NCBI RefSeq assembly: GCF_001483135.1
Contig: NZ_LNAL01000006.1
Location: 434,003-498,002 of the forward strand
DNA: 64,000 nucleotides
Reading direction: 5' to 3'
DNA from: Solirubrum puertoriconensis
GTDB lineage: Bacteria > Bacteroidota > Bacteroidia > Cytophagales > Hymenobacteraceae
Positions 29,992 through 38,125 of the stretch are shown one piece after another. Position 1 is the first letter of the stretch; every line of letters begins with the position of its first letter. The notes under the pieces were generated by a model. It saw only the letters and a list, made by a program, of their open reading frames with translations. It searched no databases and was not told the origin of the DNA. The translations under genes were made by a program, and so were the position numbers.

Positions 29992-32046
29992 ATGACTCTT
30001 ACTCACCCTTGGTTTCTATTAGGGCTTCTCGCTCTAGTTATACCTTTACTGCTTCATTTATTTGAACTTCGTCGCCCGCAACGAGTGCAGTTCACAAATG
30101 TTGACTTCATTAAGGAAGTAAAACTGGTAACTGCAAAGCAGCGAAGACTACAACACTTGCTAGTTCTGTTGCTCAGACTGGGGTTTGTTGTTTTTCTCGT
30201 TCTTTTATTCTGCCAGCCTTTTCTTCCAGCCGCTGATGCTGACGCCACAGCTAGTAATACTGGTGCGGCGCTTGTGCTTGATAATACATTGAGCATGTCT
30301 GCTGAGAGTGCAGATGGTTTACAACTATTGGAGAAAGGCGTCTCAGATGCATTACAGCTTATCGATGCCCTTCCTCGCTCGGCCAGTTATGATCTTATTT
30401 CTGGCGATGTACGACAATCCAGCATTACACCTCAGAGAGTCAAAGAGGCTCTGACCAACTCATTCGTATCGGGTTCTGGGCAAAACATTGTTGCCCAAAC
30501 TGCGTGGTTAGCTAACCGTAATCGAGCAGCTAAGCCTACATCTGTATTTCTGATTTCCGATTTCCAGCGTTCGGGTTTCGACCCAGCCATCATCAAACGC
30601 TTTAGTAATCAGCAGGTATATCTATTTCCTATTCGCTCGGCTCCTGCAGGGAATATCTATGTTGATAGCTTGTATTTAGCAGATGAGTTTATCAGGTCTG
30701 GAGCAGATTTATCGTTGCAACTCAGGTTTCGGAATGGAGGCAACCAAGACGCCAACAGCATCGGGGTACGGGTAATGATTGCTGATCGTCAGGTCGGTAC
30801 TTTTCAATTGAGTTTACCGGCTGGACAAAGCGTCACTAATACGGTGCGAGTACGGCTGAATGGTACTACGGCAGTTAAGTGCCGAGTTGAAGTAGAGGAT
30901 CAACCGGTTCGGTTTGACAACGCATTCTATTTTGTGCTGAGACCTACCAACCGCATTCGGGTTTTGGAAATTGGTTCAAGTCAGAGTCCGCTTAGGCGCT
31001 TGTATCCAAATGAAGCGGTGTTTAGCTATCGGGAGGTACGGGTTGGGGAGTTTCAGCCAGAGCTGCTCAGCAATGCTGATTTAGTGGTAGTGAATGCTGC
31101 CACTGGGTTGCGAAGTGAGCAACGTGCAGCCCTTAAGCGTTTTGCCGAGTCAGGTGGTGCCATTCTGTTGCTACCAGTTGCTTCGGGTGGAGGCGCTTCT
31201 TTTAATGAGGCCTTGGCAGACCTAGGGTTGACGACAGTGCAGATACGTACGGGAAGTCAAGTAGGTGCATCGCAAGAGCTAGCTCCGCCCGATAAGCAGA
31301 ACCCGTTTTTCCGAGACGTATTTGCGGAGCAAACTCGTCAGCTCGATATGCCTCGCGCAACGCCGCTGCTTTCTTGGAGTCGATCTTCGCTGGATGTTCT
31401 GAAATTTCGGGATGGTAGTCCTTTTATATCAGGCTTCCGTAGCGGTACCGGGATGATATATGTAGTTGCCGCGCCACTAGTGCCGGCATACACTTCCTTT
31501 ACTGAGCATCCTTTGTTTGTACCGGTGATGTACCGGTTGGCGACGTCGAGCATCAATCAAGATCAACTTCCTGCGTATCGGTTGTCAGATCGGACGGTTG
31601 TACTGCGCCAACCAGTGGCCTCCGCGCAGGGTAAGGAGCAAGTATATAAACTTGCAAACGACAGTAGCTCATTTATTCCGGCCCAGCAAACGCGCGACGG
31701 GCGCCTGTACTTGCAATTGCCACCCGATTTGCGGCAGCCCGGTTATTACAGCCTCACCTTGGACGACCAAGCCGTTGGCAGTCTGGCTTTCAATGCGGAT
31801 AAGAAAGAGTCGGAACTGAGTTATTACTCAACGGAGGAGCTACGTCAGCTTGAAACAACCTACCCTAACGTGCACGTGTACGAGTCGGCTGGTGGGCAAA
31901 GCGTTGCTGCCCAGTTTACTCAGCAGCGCGCCGGCACTCCGTTGTGGCGCTACTGCTTGGCGGCAGCGTTGCTGTGTTTGCTAGGCGAAGTGTTGGTATT
32001 GCGCTTTGCCCGAAGTAAGAATGCAGCCATGCCAGTAGCTACCTAG
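29992..32046 (+). CDS. BatA/VWA-type membrane protein
   Basis: 684 residues. The N-terminus THPWFLLGLLALVIPLLLHLF with LRRPQRVQFTNVDF is the aerotolerance-regulator (BatA N-terminal) domain: two membrane helices around a short conserved loop. A von Willebrand factor A-like domain follows (LVLDNTLSMSAE near residue 95, a variant MIDAS DxSxS as DNTLS, and FLISDFQRSG). A middle Ig-like region and a DUF4159/GATase-like part (AESGGAILLLPVASGG) come next, with a last helix near residue 655. The family is linked to stress tolerance and MoxR systems, but no moxR is here. The 5' half is much more AT-rich than the 3' half. The stop codon TAG lies inside ACCTAGG. Confidence 0.88.
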   Translation: MTLTHPWFLLGLLALVIPLLLHLFELRRPQRVQFTNVDFIKEVKLVTAKQRRLQHLLVLLLRLGFVVFLVLLFCQPFLPAADADATASNTGAALVLDNTLSMSAESADGLQLLEKGVSDALQLIDALPRSASYDLISGDVRQSSITPQRVKEALTNSFVSGSGQNIVAQTAWLANRNRAAKPTSVFLISDFQRSGFDPAIIKRFSNQQVYLFPIRSAPAGNIYVDSLYLADEFIRSGADLSLQLRFRNGGNQDANSIGVRVMIADRQVGTFQLSLPAGQSVTNTVRVRLNGTTAVKCRVEVEDQPVRFDNAFYFVLRPTNRIRVLEIGSSQSPLRRLYPNEAVFSYREVRVGEFQPELLSNADLVVVNAATGLRSEQRAALKRFAESGGAILLLPVASGGGASFNEALADLGLTTVQIRTGSQVGASQELAPPDKQNPFFRDVFAEQTRQLDMPRATPLLSWSRSSLDVLKFRDGSPFISGFRSGTGMIYVVAAPLVPAYTSFTEHPLFVPVMYRLATSSINQDQLPAYRLSDRTVVLRQPVASAQGKEQVYKLANDSSSFIPAQQTRDGRLYLQLPPDLRQPGYYSLTLDDQAVGSLAFNADKKESELSYYSTEELRQLETTYPNVHVYESAGGQSVAAQFTQQRAGTPLWRYCLAAALLCLLGEVLVLRFARSKNAAMPVAT

Positions 32047-32113
32047 GCGCTCTTTTAGGCAAAGTGCTCTAACTTGCCGGAAAGCTCAACGATTGGGCAC
32101 AGAGTAGTAGAAA

Positions 32114-32623
32114 ATGATGAATCAGGCTGCGTTGCGGACCGCCGTACGTGTAGGAGCTATTGCCGGCGCTTTGTGTGTGGCTTGGGTGCTGATGCTTTAC
32201 CTCACCGATCAGAACCCTTATGGGCCAAAGCGCCTCATGACGGTATTTGTACCGCCCATTGCCGTGCTGGTAGCCCAGTGGAGTGCCCGTAAGCTGGCCA
32301 CCGATCAATTTGGCTTTCTGGTAGCCCTGATGACGGGTGTAGTCACGCTGCTGATAACAGCAAGCTTGTCGGGGCTGGGTGTTTATACCCTGGCCAGAGT
32401 AGGCAACCCTAAGTTGATTGAGCAGAACCGCGCGCAGATGAAAAAGATGATCCAGGCAGAGCGGGCCAATTTTCTGAAGGAGAAGGGCGGAAAAGAGCAG
32501 TACGAGCGTAGCCTTAGCGGTATAGCCAGTACTCCAGCAGATTTAGCTCAGGATGATTTTAATAAGAAGCTTCTGGCTGGTTTGTTTTTCTTTTTGCCCG
32601 GAGCCATTTTCTTTCGGAGATAA
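32114..32623 (+). CDS. DUF4199 family membrane protein (first copy)
   Basis: 169 residues with three to four membrane helices (about 9-30, 40-58, 64-86 and the C-terminal GLFFFLPGAIFF). The hydrophilic stretch between helices 3 and 4 contains QNRAQMKKMIQAERANFLKEKG. This pattern is that of DUF4199, a Bacteroidota family of unknown function. Tandem ATG codons start it. A second DUF4199 gene begins 27 bp after its stop, so the pair is an operon with the glycosyltransferases that follow. Confidence 0.85.
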   Translation: MMNQAALRTAVRVGAIAGALCVAWVLMLYLTDQNPYGPKRLMTVFVPPIAVLVAQWSARKLATDQFGFLVALMTGVVTLLITASLSGLGVYTLARVGNPKLIEQNRAQMKKMIQAERANFLKEKGGKEQYERSLSGIASTPADLAQDDFNKKLLAGLFFFLPGAIFFRR

Positions 32624-32650
32624 CTTCTCTCATCCAAAACCCTAACCATC

Positions 32651-33178
32651 ATGGAAAACACTATTACTCCCAATGTTTCGCCTTCTGCCGTTGGCGTACG
32701 CTACGGCATCATGCTGGGCATTGTGTCCATCATCTTCACTGCTGTGATTATGATGGCCGGGTTAGATCAGAACACCGCTGTTGGATTGCTGGGAGCTGTA
32801 ATCACCATTGTTTTCATCGTGCTGGCACACAAAGCATTTAAGCAAGCAAATGGCGGCTTTATGTCGTACGGGCAAGGCTTGGCAATTGGTATAATAGCTT
32901 CGGCGGTTTCGGGCATCTTGGCGTCGGTATTCCGTTACATCTACATTACATTCATCGACCCAGATGCTATGGCTCGTGGCATGGAGGCAGCGCGTGCGAA
33001 GCTAGAGGAGCGGGGCATGTCAGACGAACAGATTGATCAGGCCATGTCCATGAGCAGCAAAATGACCGAAGGCCCGGTAGGCATTGTAATAGCTATCGTG
33101 GGCTCAATCATTGTTGGCTTAATTTTATCGCTGATTATCTCAGCTATTACCAAGCGTACGCGCCCCGAGTTTGAGTAA
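32651..33178 (+). CDS. DUF4199 family membrane protein (second copy)
   Basis: 175 residues. Helices near 17-37, 43-60, 76-98 and 143-166 flank a helical acidic loop (GMEAARAKLEERGMSDEQIDQAM). KAFKQANGGFMSYGQGLAIG is a typical DUF4199 motif. The gene overlaps the following glycosyltransferase start by 8 bp. DUF4199 proteins are often found directly before a family 2 glycosyltransferase in Bacteroidota, which suggests a role in its membrane complex; this remains inference. Confidence 0.9.
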   Translation: MENTITPNVSPSAVGVRYGIMLGIVSIIFTAVIMMAGLDQNTAVGLLGAVITIVFIVLAHKAFKQANGGFMSYGQGLAIGIIASAVSGILASVFRYIYITFIDPDAMARGMEAARAKLEERGMSDEQIDQAMSMSSKMTEGPVGIVIAIVGSIIVGLILSLIISAITKRTRPEFE

Positions 33179-34163
33179 GAAGAATTTGAAATCATTTCCC
33201 GTTGAGCTGTCGATTGTAATTCCGCTGCTCAACGAGGAAGAGTCGTTGCCTGAGTTGACGAGTTGGATTGGGCGCGTGCTGCAGGCGCACGGCCTTTCGT
33301 ACGAAATTATCCTGATCGACGATGGCTCGACGGACAACTCGTGGGAAGTGATTGAGGAGTTGGCTGCCGCGGATGTACACATCCGCGGCATTCGCTTCAA
33401 CCGCAACTATGGTAAATCGGCGGCTCTTGATACCGGCTTCAAGGCCTCGGAAGGCCGCGTGGTGTGCACCATGGACGCCGATTTGCAGGATTCGCCGGAG
33501 GAGCTGCCCGAACTGTACCGGCTGATTACCGAAGAACGTTACGACCTGATCAGCGGTTGGAAGAAGAAGCGCTACGACCCGCTAAGCAAAACCATTCCGA
33601 CGAAGCTGTTTAACGGTGTAACGCGTTGGATATCGGGCATACAGCTGCACGACTTCAACTGCGGCCTCAAGGCCTACGACAGCCGCGTGGTGAAGAGCAT
33701 TGAGGTGTACGGCGAGATGCACCGCTACATTCCGGTAATTGCCAAGTGGGCCGGTTTCCGGCGCATTGGCGAGAAGGCCGTGCAGCACCAAGAGCGCAAA
33801 TACGGCACCACCAAGTTTGGCCTGGAGCGTTTCGTGTACGGCTTTCTGGATCTGATGAGCATCACGTTCGTAAGCCGCTTTCGCCGCCGGCCGATGCATT
33901 TCTTTGGCTCGATGGGGGTGTTGTCGTTTTTCCTAGGTGCCGTAATTACGCTGTGGCTGGTAGGGGAGAAGGTGTGGCTAGCCGCGCACAACTTGCGGGC
34001 CCGCGACGTAACCGATCAGCCTTTGTTCTTCCTGGCCCTGGTGGCCGTAATTGTGGGTGTGCAGTTGTTTCTGACAGGCTTTTTGGCTGAGCTTACCTCG
34101 CTGAATGGCCGGCGCAAAAACCAATACCTAGTACGCGAAACGCTGAATTTGCCCACTACTTAG
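33171..34163 (+). CDS. family 2 glycosyltransferase (polyprenyl-phosphate type)
   Basis: 330 residues. The N-terminal GT-A domain shows LSIVIPLLNEEESLPEL, the nucleotide-binding IDDGSTDNS, NYGKSAALDTGF and the metal-binding MDADLQDSPEELP. Two C-terminal membrane helices lie near residues 243-265 and 285-308. This is the architecture of enzymes that load a sugar on undecaprenyl phosphate (GtrB/ArnC/DPM1-like). The start is a TTG that overlaps the previous gene by 8 bp; translation is probably coupled. The donor sugar is unknown. A second, shorter GT2 of the DPM1 type is near 42 kb. Confidence 0.92.
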   Translation: MSKKNLKSFPVELSIVIPLLNEEESLPELTSWIGRVLQAHGLSYEIILIDDGSTDNSWEVIEELAAADVHIRGIRFNRNYGKSAALDTGFKASEGRVVCTMDADLQDSPEELPELYRLITEERYDLISGWKKKRYDPLSKTIPTKLFNGVTRWISGIQLHDFNCGLKAYDSRVVKSIEVYGEMHRYIPVIAKWAGFRRIGEKAVQHQERKYGTTKFGLERFVYGFLDLMSITFVSRFRRRPMHFFGSMGVLSFFLGAVITLWLVGEKVWLAAHNLRARDVTDQPLFFLALVAVIVGVQLFLTGFLAELTSLNGRRKNQYLVRETLNLPTT

Positions 34164-34167
34164 GCGC

Positions 34168-35310
34168 ATGGCACGTGTGGTGATTATTGGGCCGGCGTAT
34201 CCGTTGCGCGGTGGCTTGGCTACCTACAACGAGCGGTTGGCGCGGGCTTTTCGCGAGGCCGGCGACGAGGTGCGCATCGTTACGTTAAGCCTGCAGTACC
34301 CCAACTTTCTATTTCCGGGGCAAACGCAGTTCAGCACTGAGCCAGGCCCCGCTGACCTCGCTATTGAAGTCAGCATCAACTCCGTGAACCCGCTAAGTTG
34401 GTGGCAAGTAGGACAGCGGCTGCGGCGCGAGCGGCCCGATTTAATTGTGTTCCGGTTTTGGCTGCCGTTTATGGGTCCGGCCCTAGGTACCATTGCCCGC
34501 ATTGTGCGCGGCAACGGCCACACGCGCATCGTTACGATTACCGATAACGTAATTCCGCACGAGAAGCGGCCCGGCGACCGGCCTTTCACGCAGTACTTCC
34601 TGCAGGTGTGCCACGGCTTCGTAACCATGAGTCGCTCGGTACTCGCCGATTTGCGGCACCTCAACCTGAAGCAACCCGCCCGCTACCAAGCGCACCCGCT
34701 CTACGACAACTTCGGCCCGATTGTGCCCCAATGCGAGGCACAGCACCGGCTGAACCTAGAGCCCGAGTACCGTTACTTATTGTTCTTTGGGTTTATCAGG
34801 GCGTACAAAGGGCTTGATGTGCTGCTGAAAGCCTTTGCCGATGAGCGCTTAGCCAAGCTACCGCTGAAGCTGGTTGTGGCCGGCGAGTTCTACGAAGATG
34901 CTGCGCCCTACGAGGCCATCATCCGAGAGCACAACTTAGAGAGCCGCTTAGTGCGCGCCACCGATTTCATCCCGAACGAACGCGTAGCCGATTACTTCTG
35001 CGCGGCCGACATGGTGGTGCAGCCTTACAAGCACGCCACGCAAAGCGGCGTTTCGCAGATTGCCTACCACTTTGAGCGGCCCATGCTGGTGACGGATGTT
35101 GGCGGATTGGCTGAATTGATTCCAAATGGCGAGGTGGGCTACGTGGTGCCGCCAAACGCCCAAGCCATTGCCGATGCGCTGGTTGATTACTTCACGCACC
35201 CCGAGCTGCAAGCGAAGTTTGAAGCCGGCACACGCCGCTACAAACAACAGTTTTCGTGGGCCGAAATGGTAAAGGCTTTGAAAAAGGTGGCTGCGGAGCC
35301 GCGCTCCTAG
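34168..35310 (+). CDS. family 4 glycosyltransferase
   Basis: 380 residues with the GT-B fold. The N-terminal domain opens VVIIGPAYPLRGGLATYNERL, where the GGLA loop contacts the donor. The C-terminal domain has FFGFIRAYKGLDVLLKAF, then ADMVVQPYKHATQSGVSQIAYHF, the usual donor-site segment (Q-SG-S in place of EGFG), and PMLVTDVGGLAELI. Soluble or peripheral. It follows the GT2 gene by 4 bp in the same operon. The TAG stop is within CCTAGG. It probably builds a surface glycan or glycolipid. Confidence 0.92.
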   Translation: MARVVIIGPAYPLRGGLATYNERLARAFREAGDEVRIVTLSLQYPNFLFPGQTQFSTEPGPADLAIEVSINSVNPLSWWQVGQRLRRERPDLIVFRFWLPFMGPALGTIARIVRGNGHTRIVTITDNVIPHEKRPGDRPFTQYFLQVCHGFVTMSRSVLADLRHLNLKQPARYQAHPLYDNFGPIVPQCEAQHRLNLEPEYRYLLFFGFIRAYKGLDVLLKAFADERLAKLPLKLVVAGEFYEDAAPYEAIIREHNLESRLVRATDFIPNERVADYFCAADMVVQPYKHATQSGVSQIAYHFERPMLVTDVGGLAELIPNGEVGYVVPPNAQAIADALVDYFTHPELQAKFEAGTRRYKQQFSWAEMVKALKKVAAEPRS

Positions 35311-35335
35311 GTACCCCGAGCCGCTTTAACAACAA

Positions 35336-35390
35336 CACCTCCCCGCCTCGCGCTAGCCAAACGGTAGTAGCGAAGCGGGGAGGTGCTTTT
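35336..35390. terminator. terminator between convergent glycosyltransferase genes
   Basis: CACCTCCCCGC pairs perfectly with GCGGGGAGGTG across a 28-nt partly structured loop; CTTTT follows on the plus strand. Confidence 0.75.
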
Positions 35391-35401
35391 ACGAAGGGTG
35401 C

Positions 35402-36514
35402 TTAAGCAACAGCGATGGGTAGAGTGGCCTGCACGGCAGCTAGCACTTTTTCAGCTGGCAAATCCTCCATGCAGCTGGTGCCCAGCTTGCAGGAGCCTCG
35501 GTAAAAGCACACGCACTCGCGGTTGGGCTGCACAATCTGGCCGCGGCCGTAGAGGTCAAACTCGTATGGGTTGAAGATGTTGTTCATCAGCACGGTAGGC
35601 TTGCGCAGGGCAATGCTGATATGCATGGCCATGGTTACCTGCGTTACGATGAGGTCCATGTGATCGAGCAGGTTGATGAACTGTGGCAGCGGGAAGTGCC
35701 CTAGGTAAGGCGCGCCCGTAGCTGCTTGCAGGCGCTGGTTGCGTTCTTCCTCGGCCGCGCCACCTAGGAGCACGGGCGCGTAGCCGGCTTGCTGCAGCTG
35801 GCCAATCAAGCTAATCCACTTGTCATCAGACCACAGGCGGGTGGTCCAACGGTCGCCGCAGCCGGTGTTCAGGCCCACGCGGCGGCCAGCAGCGGGCAAC
35901 TGCGGCCATTGGTAGCCTTTGTCGGCGTGGTTGTCGAACACGTATTCTTCGCCCCGGAATTCGTAGCCGCACAGCTCAAAAATCTCTTGTACGTAGGGCT
36001 TGGTGTTCTGCAAGCTGAGCTGGTCAAACACCCCGGTCAGGAATTTGTGCTGGGCTAGGTCGTTGGCCGGCCAAGCTACGCCATCGTAAGGGCGTAGGGC
36101 GTAGCCAAACTTCTGGGTGGCCTTGATGGTGTTCAGCAGCGCGCCGGCTTCTTTGTCCTTATCGAGGTTGAATACCACGTCGAACTCTCGGGCTTGCAGC
36201 TGCAATACGGCCGCGAAATCGAACTTCAGAATCTCATCGACGGCATCCTGTGGCAAGATGGCGGGCGTGTGTGTGAGCCAAGTGATGTAAGCCGCCGGGT
36301 ACTCCTGCCGTAAGCGGCGCAGCAACGGCGTGGTCCGGATTACGTCGCCGATAGCCCCGAGCTTGATGATAAGAATGCGCTGCTGCACCGGCGCATACAC
36401 GGGGCAGCCTTCGCACTGGTAGCCGTGCTCCTTATTGGGGCGGCACGGAATGTCGCCACGGAAATGGCGGCAATCCGGGTGCACAACAGTATGATTGGGA
36501 ATGTTGGTGCTCAA
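35402..36514 (-). CDS. family 9 (heptosyltransferase-like) glycosyltransferase with Cys-rich N-terminus
   Basis: 370 residues. After a 45-residue leader comes RILIIKLGAIGDVIRTTPLL, the signature of GT9 enzymes such as the LPS heptosyltransferases. VGLNTGCGDRWTTRLWSDDKW is the donor-domain motif, and LPQFINLLDHMDLIVTQVTMAMHISIALRKP is close to the usual D-S-G/H segment. The leader has CRHFRGDIPC and CEGCPVY, four Cys plus His that look like a metal site; a second Cys group (ECVCFYRGSCKLGTSC) is near the C-terminus. Start is TTG, with GTG ten codons later as an alternative. It lies 13 bp after purB, so it is probably read from the purB transcript. Confidence 0.88.
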   Translation of the reverse strand: MSTNIPNHTVVHPDCRHFRGDIPCRPNKEHGYQCEGCPVYAPVQQRILIIKLGAIGDVIRTTPLLRRLRQEYPAAYITWLTHTPAILPQDAVDEILKFDFAAVLQLQAREFDVVFNLDKDKEAGALLNTIKATQKFGYALRPYDGVAWPANDLAQHKFLTGVFDQLSLQNTKPYVQEIFELCGYEFRGEEYVFDNHADKGYQWPQLPAAGRRVGLNTGCGDRWTTRLWSDDKWISLIGQLQQAGYAPVLLGGAAEEERNQRLQAATGAPYLGHFPLPQFINLLDHMDLIVTQVTMAMHISIALRKPTVLMNNIFNPYEFDLYGRGQIVQPNRECVCFYRGSCKLGTSCMEDLPAEKVLAAVQATLPIAVA

Positions 36515-36527
36515 CTCAGCGGTAAGG

Positions 36528-37880
36528 TTAAATGCCCACGTAGTTCCAGGGCGTGATGGCGCGCAGTTCGGCCTTTACTTCGTCGCGCACATCGAGCGTA
36601 CTCACAAATTCGCTGATGGTAGCCTGCGTAACGGGGCCGTGCGTGCGCGTGAGAGCTTTGAGGGCGTTGTACGGGTCGGGGTATTGCTCGCGGCGCAGGA
36701 TGGTTTGGATGGCTTCGGCCACTACCGGCCAGTTGGCCTCTAGGTCGCGGCGCAGGGCTTCTTCATCGAGGGCCAGTTTACTCAGGCCGCGTTGCAGCGC
36801 CGAAATGGCAATGAGGATGTGGCCCAGCGGAACGCCTAGGTTGCGCAGCACCGTGGAGTCGGTAAGGTCGCGTTGCAGGCGCGAAATGGGCAGCTTGGCC
36901 CCTAGGTGTTCCAGCACCGCGTTGGCTAGGCCTAGGTTGCCCTCGGCATTTTCGAAGTCGATGGGGTTTACCTTGTGCGGCATGGCCGAAGAGCCCACTT
37001 CGCCGGCCTTAATGGTTTGCCGGAAGTAGCCCAGCGAAATGTACTGCCACACGTCGCGGGCCATGTCGATGAGGATGGTGTTAAGGCGCTTGAGCCCGTC
37101 GCAGGTGGCGGCTAGGTGGTCGTAGTGCTCAATTTGGGTGGTGGGGTAGGAGCGGTGCAGGCCCAACTGCTCGTTCACAAACTGGTTGCCGAAGGCGTGC
37201 CAATCAACCTGCGGGTAGGCCACGTGGTGGGCGTTGAAATTGCCCGTAGCACCGCCAAACTTTGCCCCGAAGGGCACTTGCTTCAGCAAAACCAATTGGG
37301 CCTCCAAACGCGCTACAAATACCTCAAGCTCCTTGCCCAGGCGCGTGGGCGAGGCGGGCTGGCCGTGGGTGCGGGCCAGCATGGGCACGGTGGCCCACTG
37401 CGCGGCGCAGGCCCGCAATTGGTCGGTAAGCTGCTCGTAGCCGGGCACAATTTCGCGGTGCAGGGCCTCGCGCAGGCTCAGCGGCACGGCAGTGTTGTTC
37501 ACGTCCTGCGAGGTCAGGCCAAAGTGGATGAACTCCACGTACGCCCCTAGCTCCAAAATCTCGAACTGGTCGCGGAGCCAGTACTCCACGGCTTTTACAT
37601 CGTGGTTGGTGATGCGCTCGTGCGCCTTGATGGCCTCGGCGTCGGCTTCGGTAAAATCCTGGTAGAGCAGGCGCAGGCGCTCAAACACGGCCGCATCAAC
37701 GCCTTGCAGCTGGGGCAAGGGCAACTCGCACAAAGCAATAAAGTACTCTACCTCCACCAGCACGCGGTAGCGAATCAGGGCTAACTCCGAAAAAAAATTG
37801 GTCAGCGGAGCTGTTTGGCGGCGGTAGCGCCCATCGAGAGGCGAGAGGGCCGTGAGGGGCGTCAGTGCGTCGTGCGTCAT
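36528..37880 (-). CDS. purB: adenylosuccinate lyase
   Basis: Cleaves SAICAR in purine synthesis and adenylosuccinate to AMP and fumarate. 450 residues, close to the E. coli form (456). It begins LTALSPLDGRYRRQTAPL, has HERITNHDVKAVEYWLRD, TSQDVNNTAVPL, the ARTHGQPASPTRLGKE catalytic-His region, and the superfamily signature GEVGSSAMPHKVNPIDFEN near residue 295 with the mobile-loop serine. ATG start. Followed closely by a GT9 gene. Confidence 0.98.
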   Translation of the reverse strand: MTHDALTPLTALSPLDGRYRRQTAPLTNFFSELALIRYRVLVEVEYFIALCELPLPQLQGVDAAVFERLRLLYQDFTEADAEAIKAHERITNHDVKAVEYWLRDQFEILELGAYVEFIHFGLTSQDVNNTAVPLSLREALHREIVPGYEQLTDQLRACAAQWATVPMLARTHGQPASPTRLGKELEVFVARLEAQLVLLKQVPFGAKFGGATGNFNAHHVAYPQVDWHAFGNQFVNEQLGLHRSYPTTQIEHYDHLAATCDGLKRLNTILIDMARDVWQYISLGYFRQTIKAGEVGSSAMPHKVNPIDFENAEGNLGLANAVLEHLGAKLPISRLQRDLTDSTVLRNLGVPLGHILIAISALQRGLSKLALDEEALRRDLEANWPVVAEAIQTILRREQYPDPYNALKALTRTHGPVTQATISEFVSTLDVRDEVKAELRAITPWNYVGI

Positions 37881-38053
37881 GCGAGAAAGGAACTAGCAGG
37901 CCTTAAGCCCTGGTTTTTATGGCAACGAGACAGGTGGTGCAGCCGCCGGCTGCGTTCCGAGCGAAAGCCCGACCGCCGATTTGCTCGCGAAGGTAGGAAT
38001 GCCTTGCGGCCGGGACAACGTATAGCCGAGCTACGCGTAGGGTCAGTTTGTGG

Positions 38054-38061
38054 TACTTTTG
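38054..38061 (+). promoter_or_regulatory. -7 box TACTTTTG for the transglycosylase gene
   Basis: TACTTTTG precedes the GTG start by about 65 nt. No clear TTG at the -33 position. Confidence 0.5.
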
Positions 38062-38125
38062 TACCTGAAGCGGCTTGGGTTCGGCACGAAACTGGCGAGG
38101 CAGGCCGCTGATTATCTACACTTCC

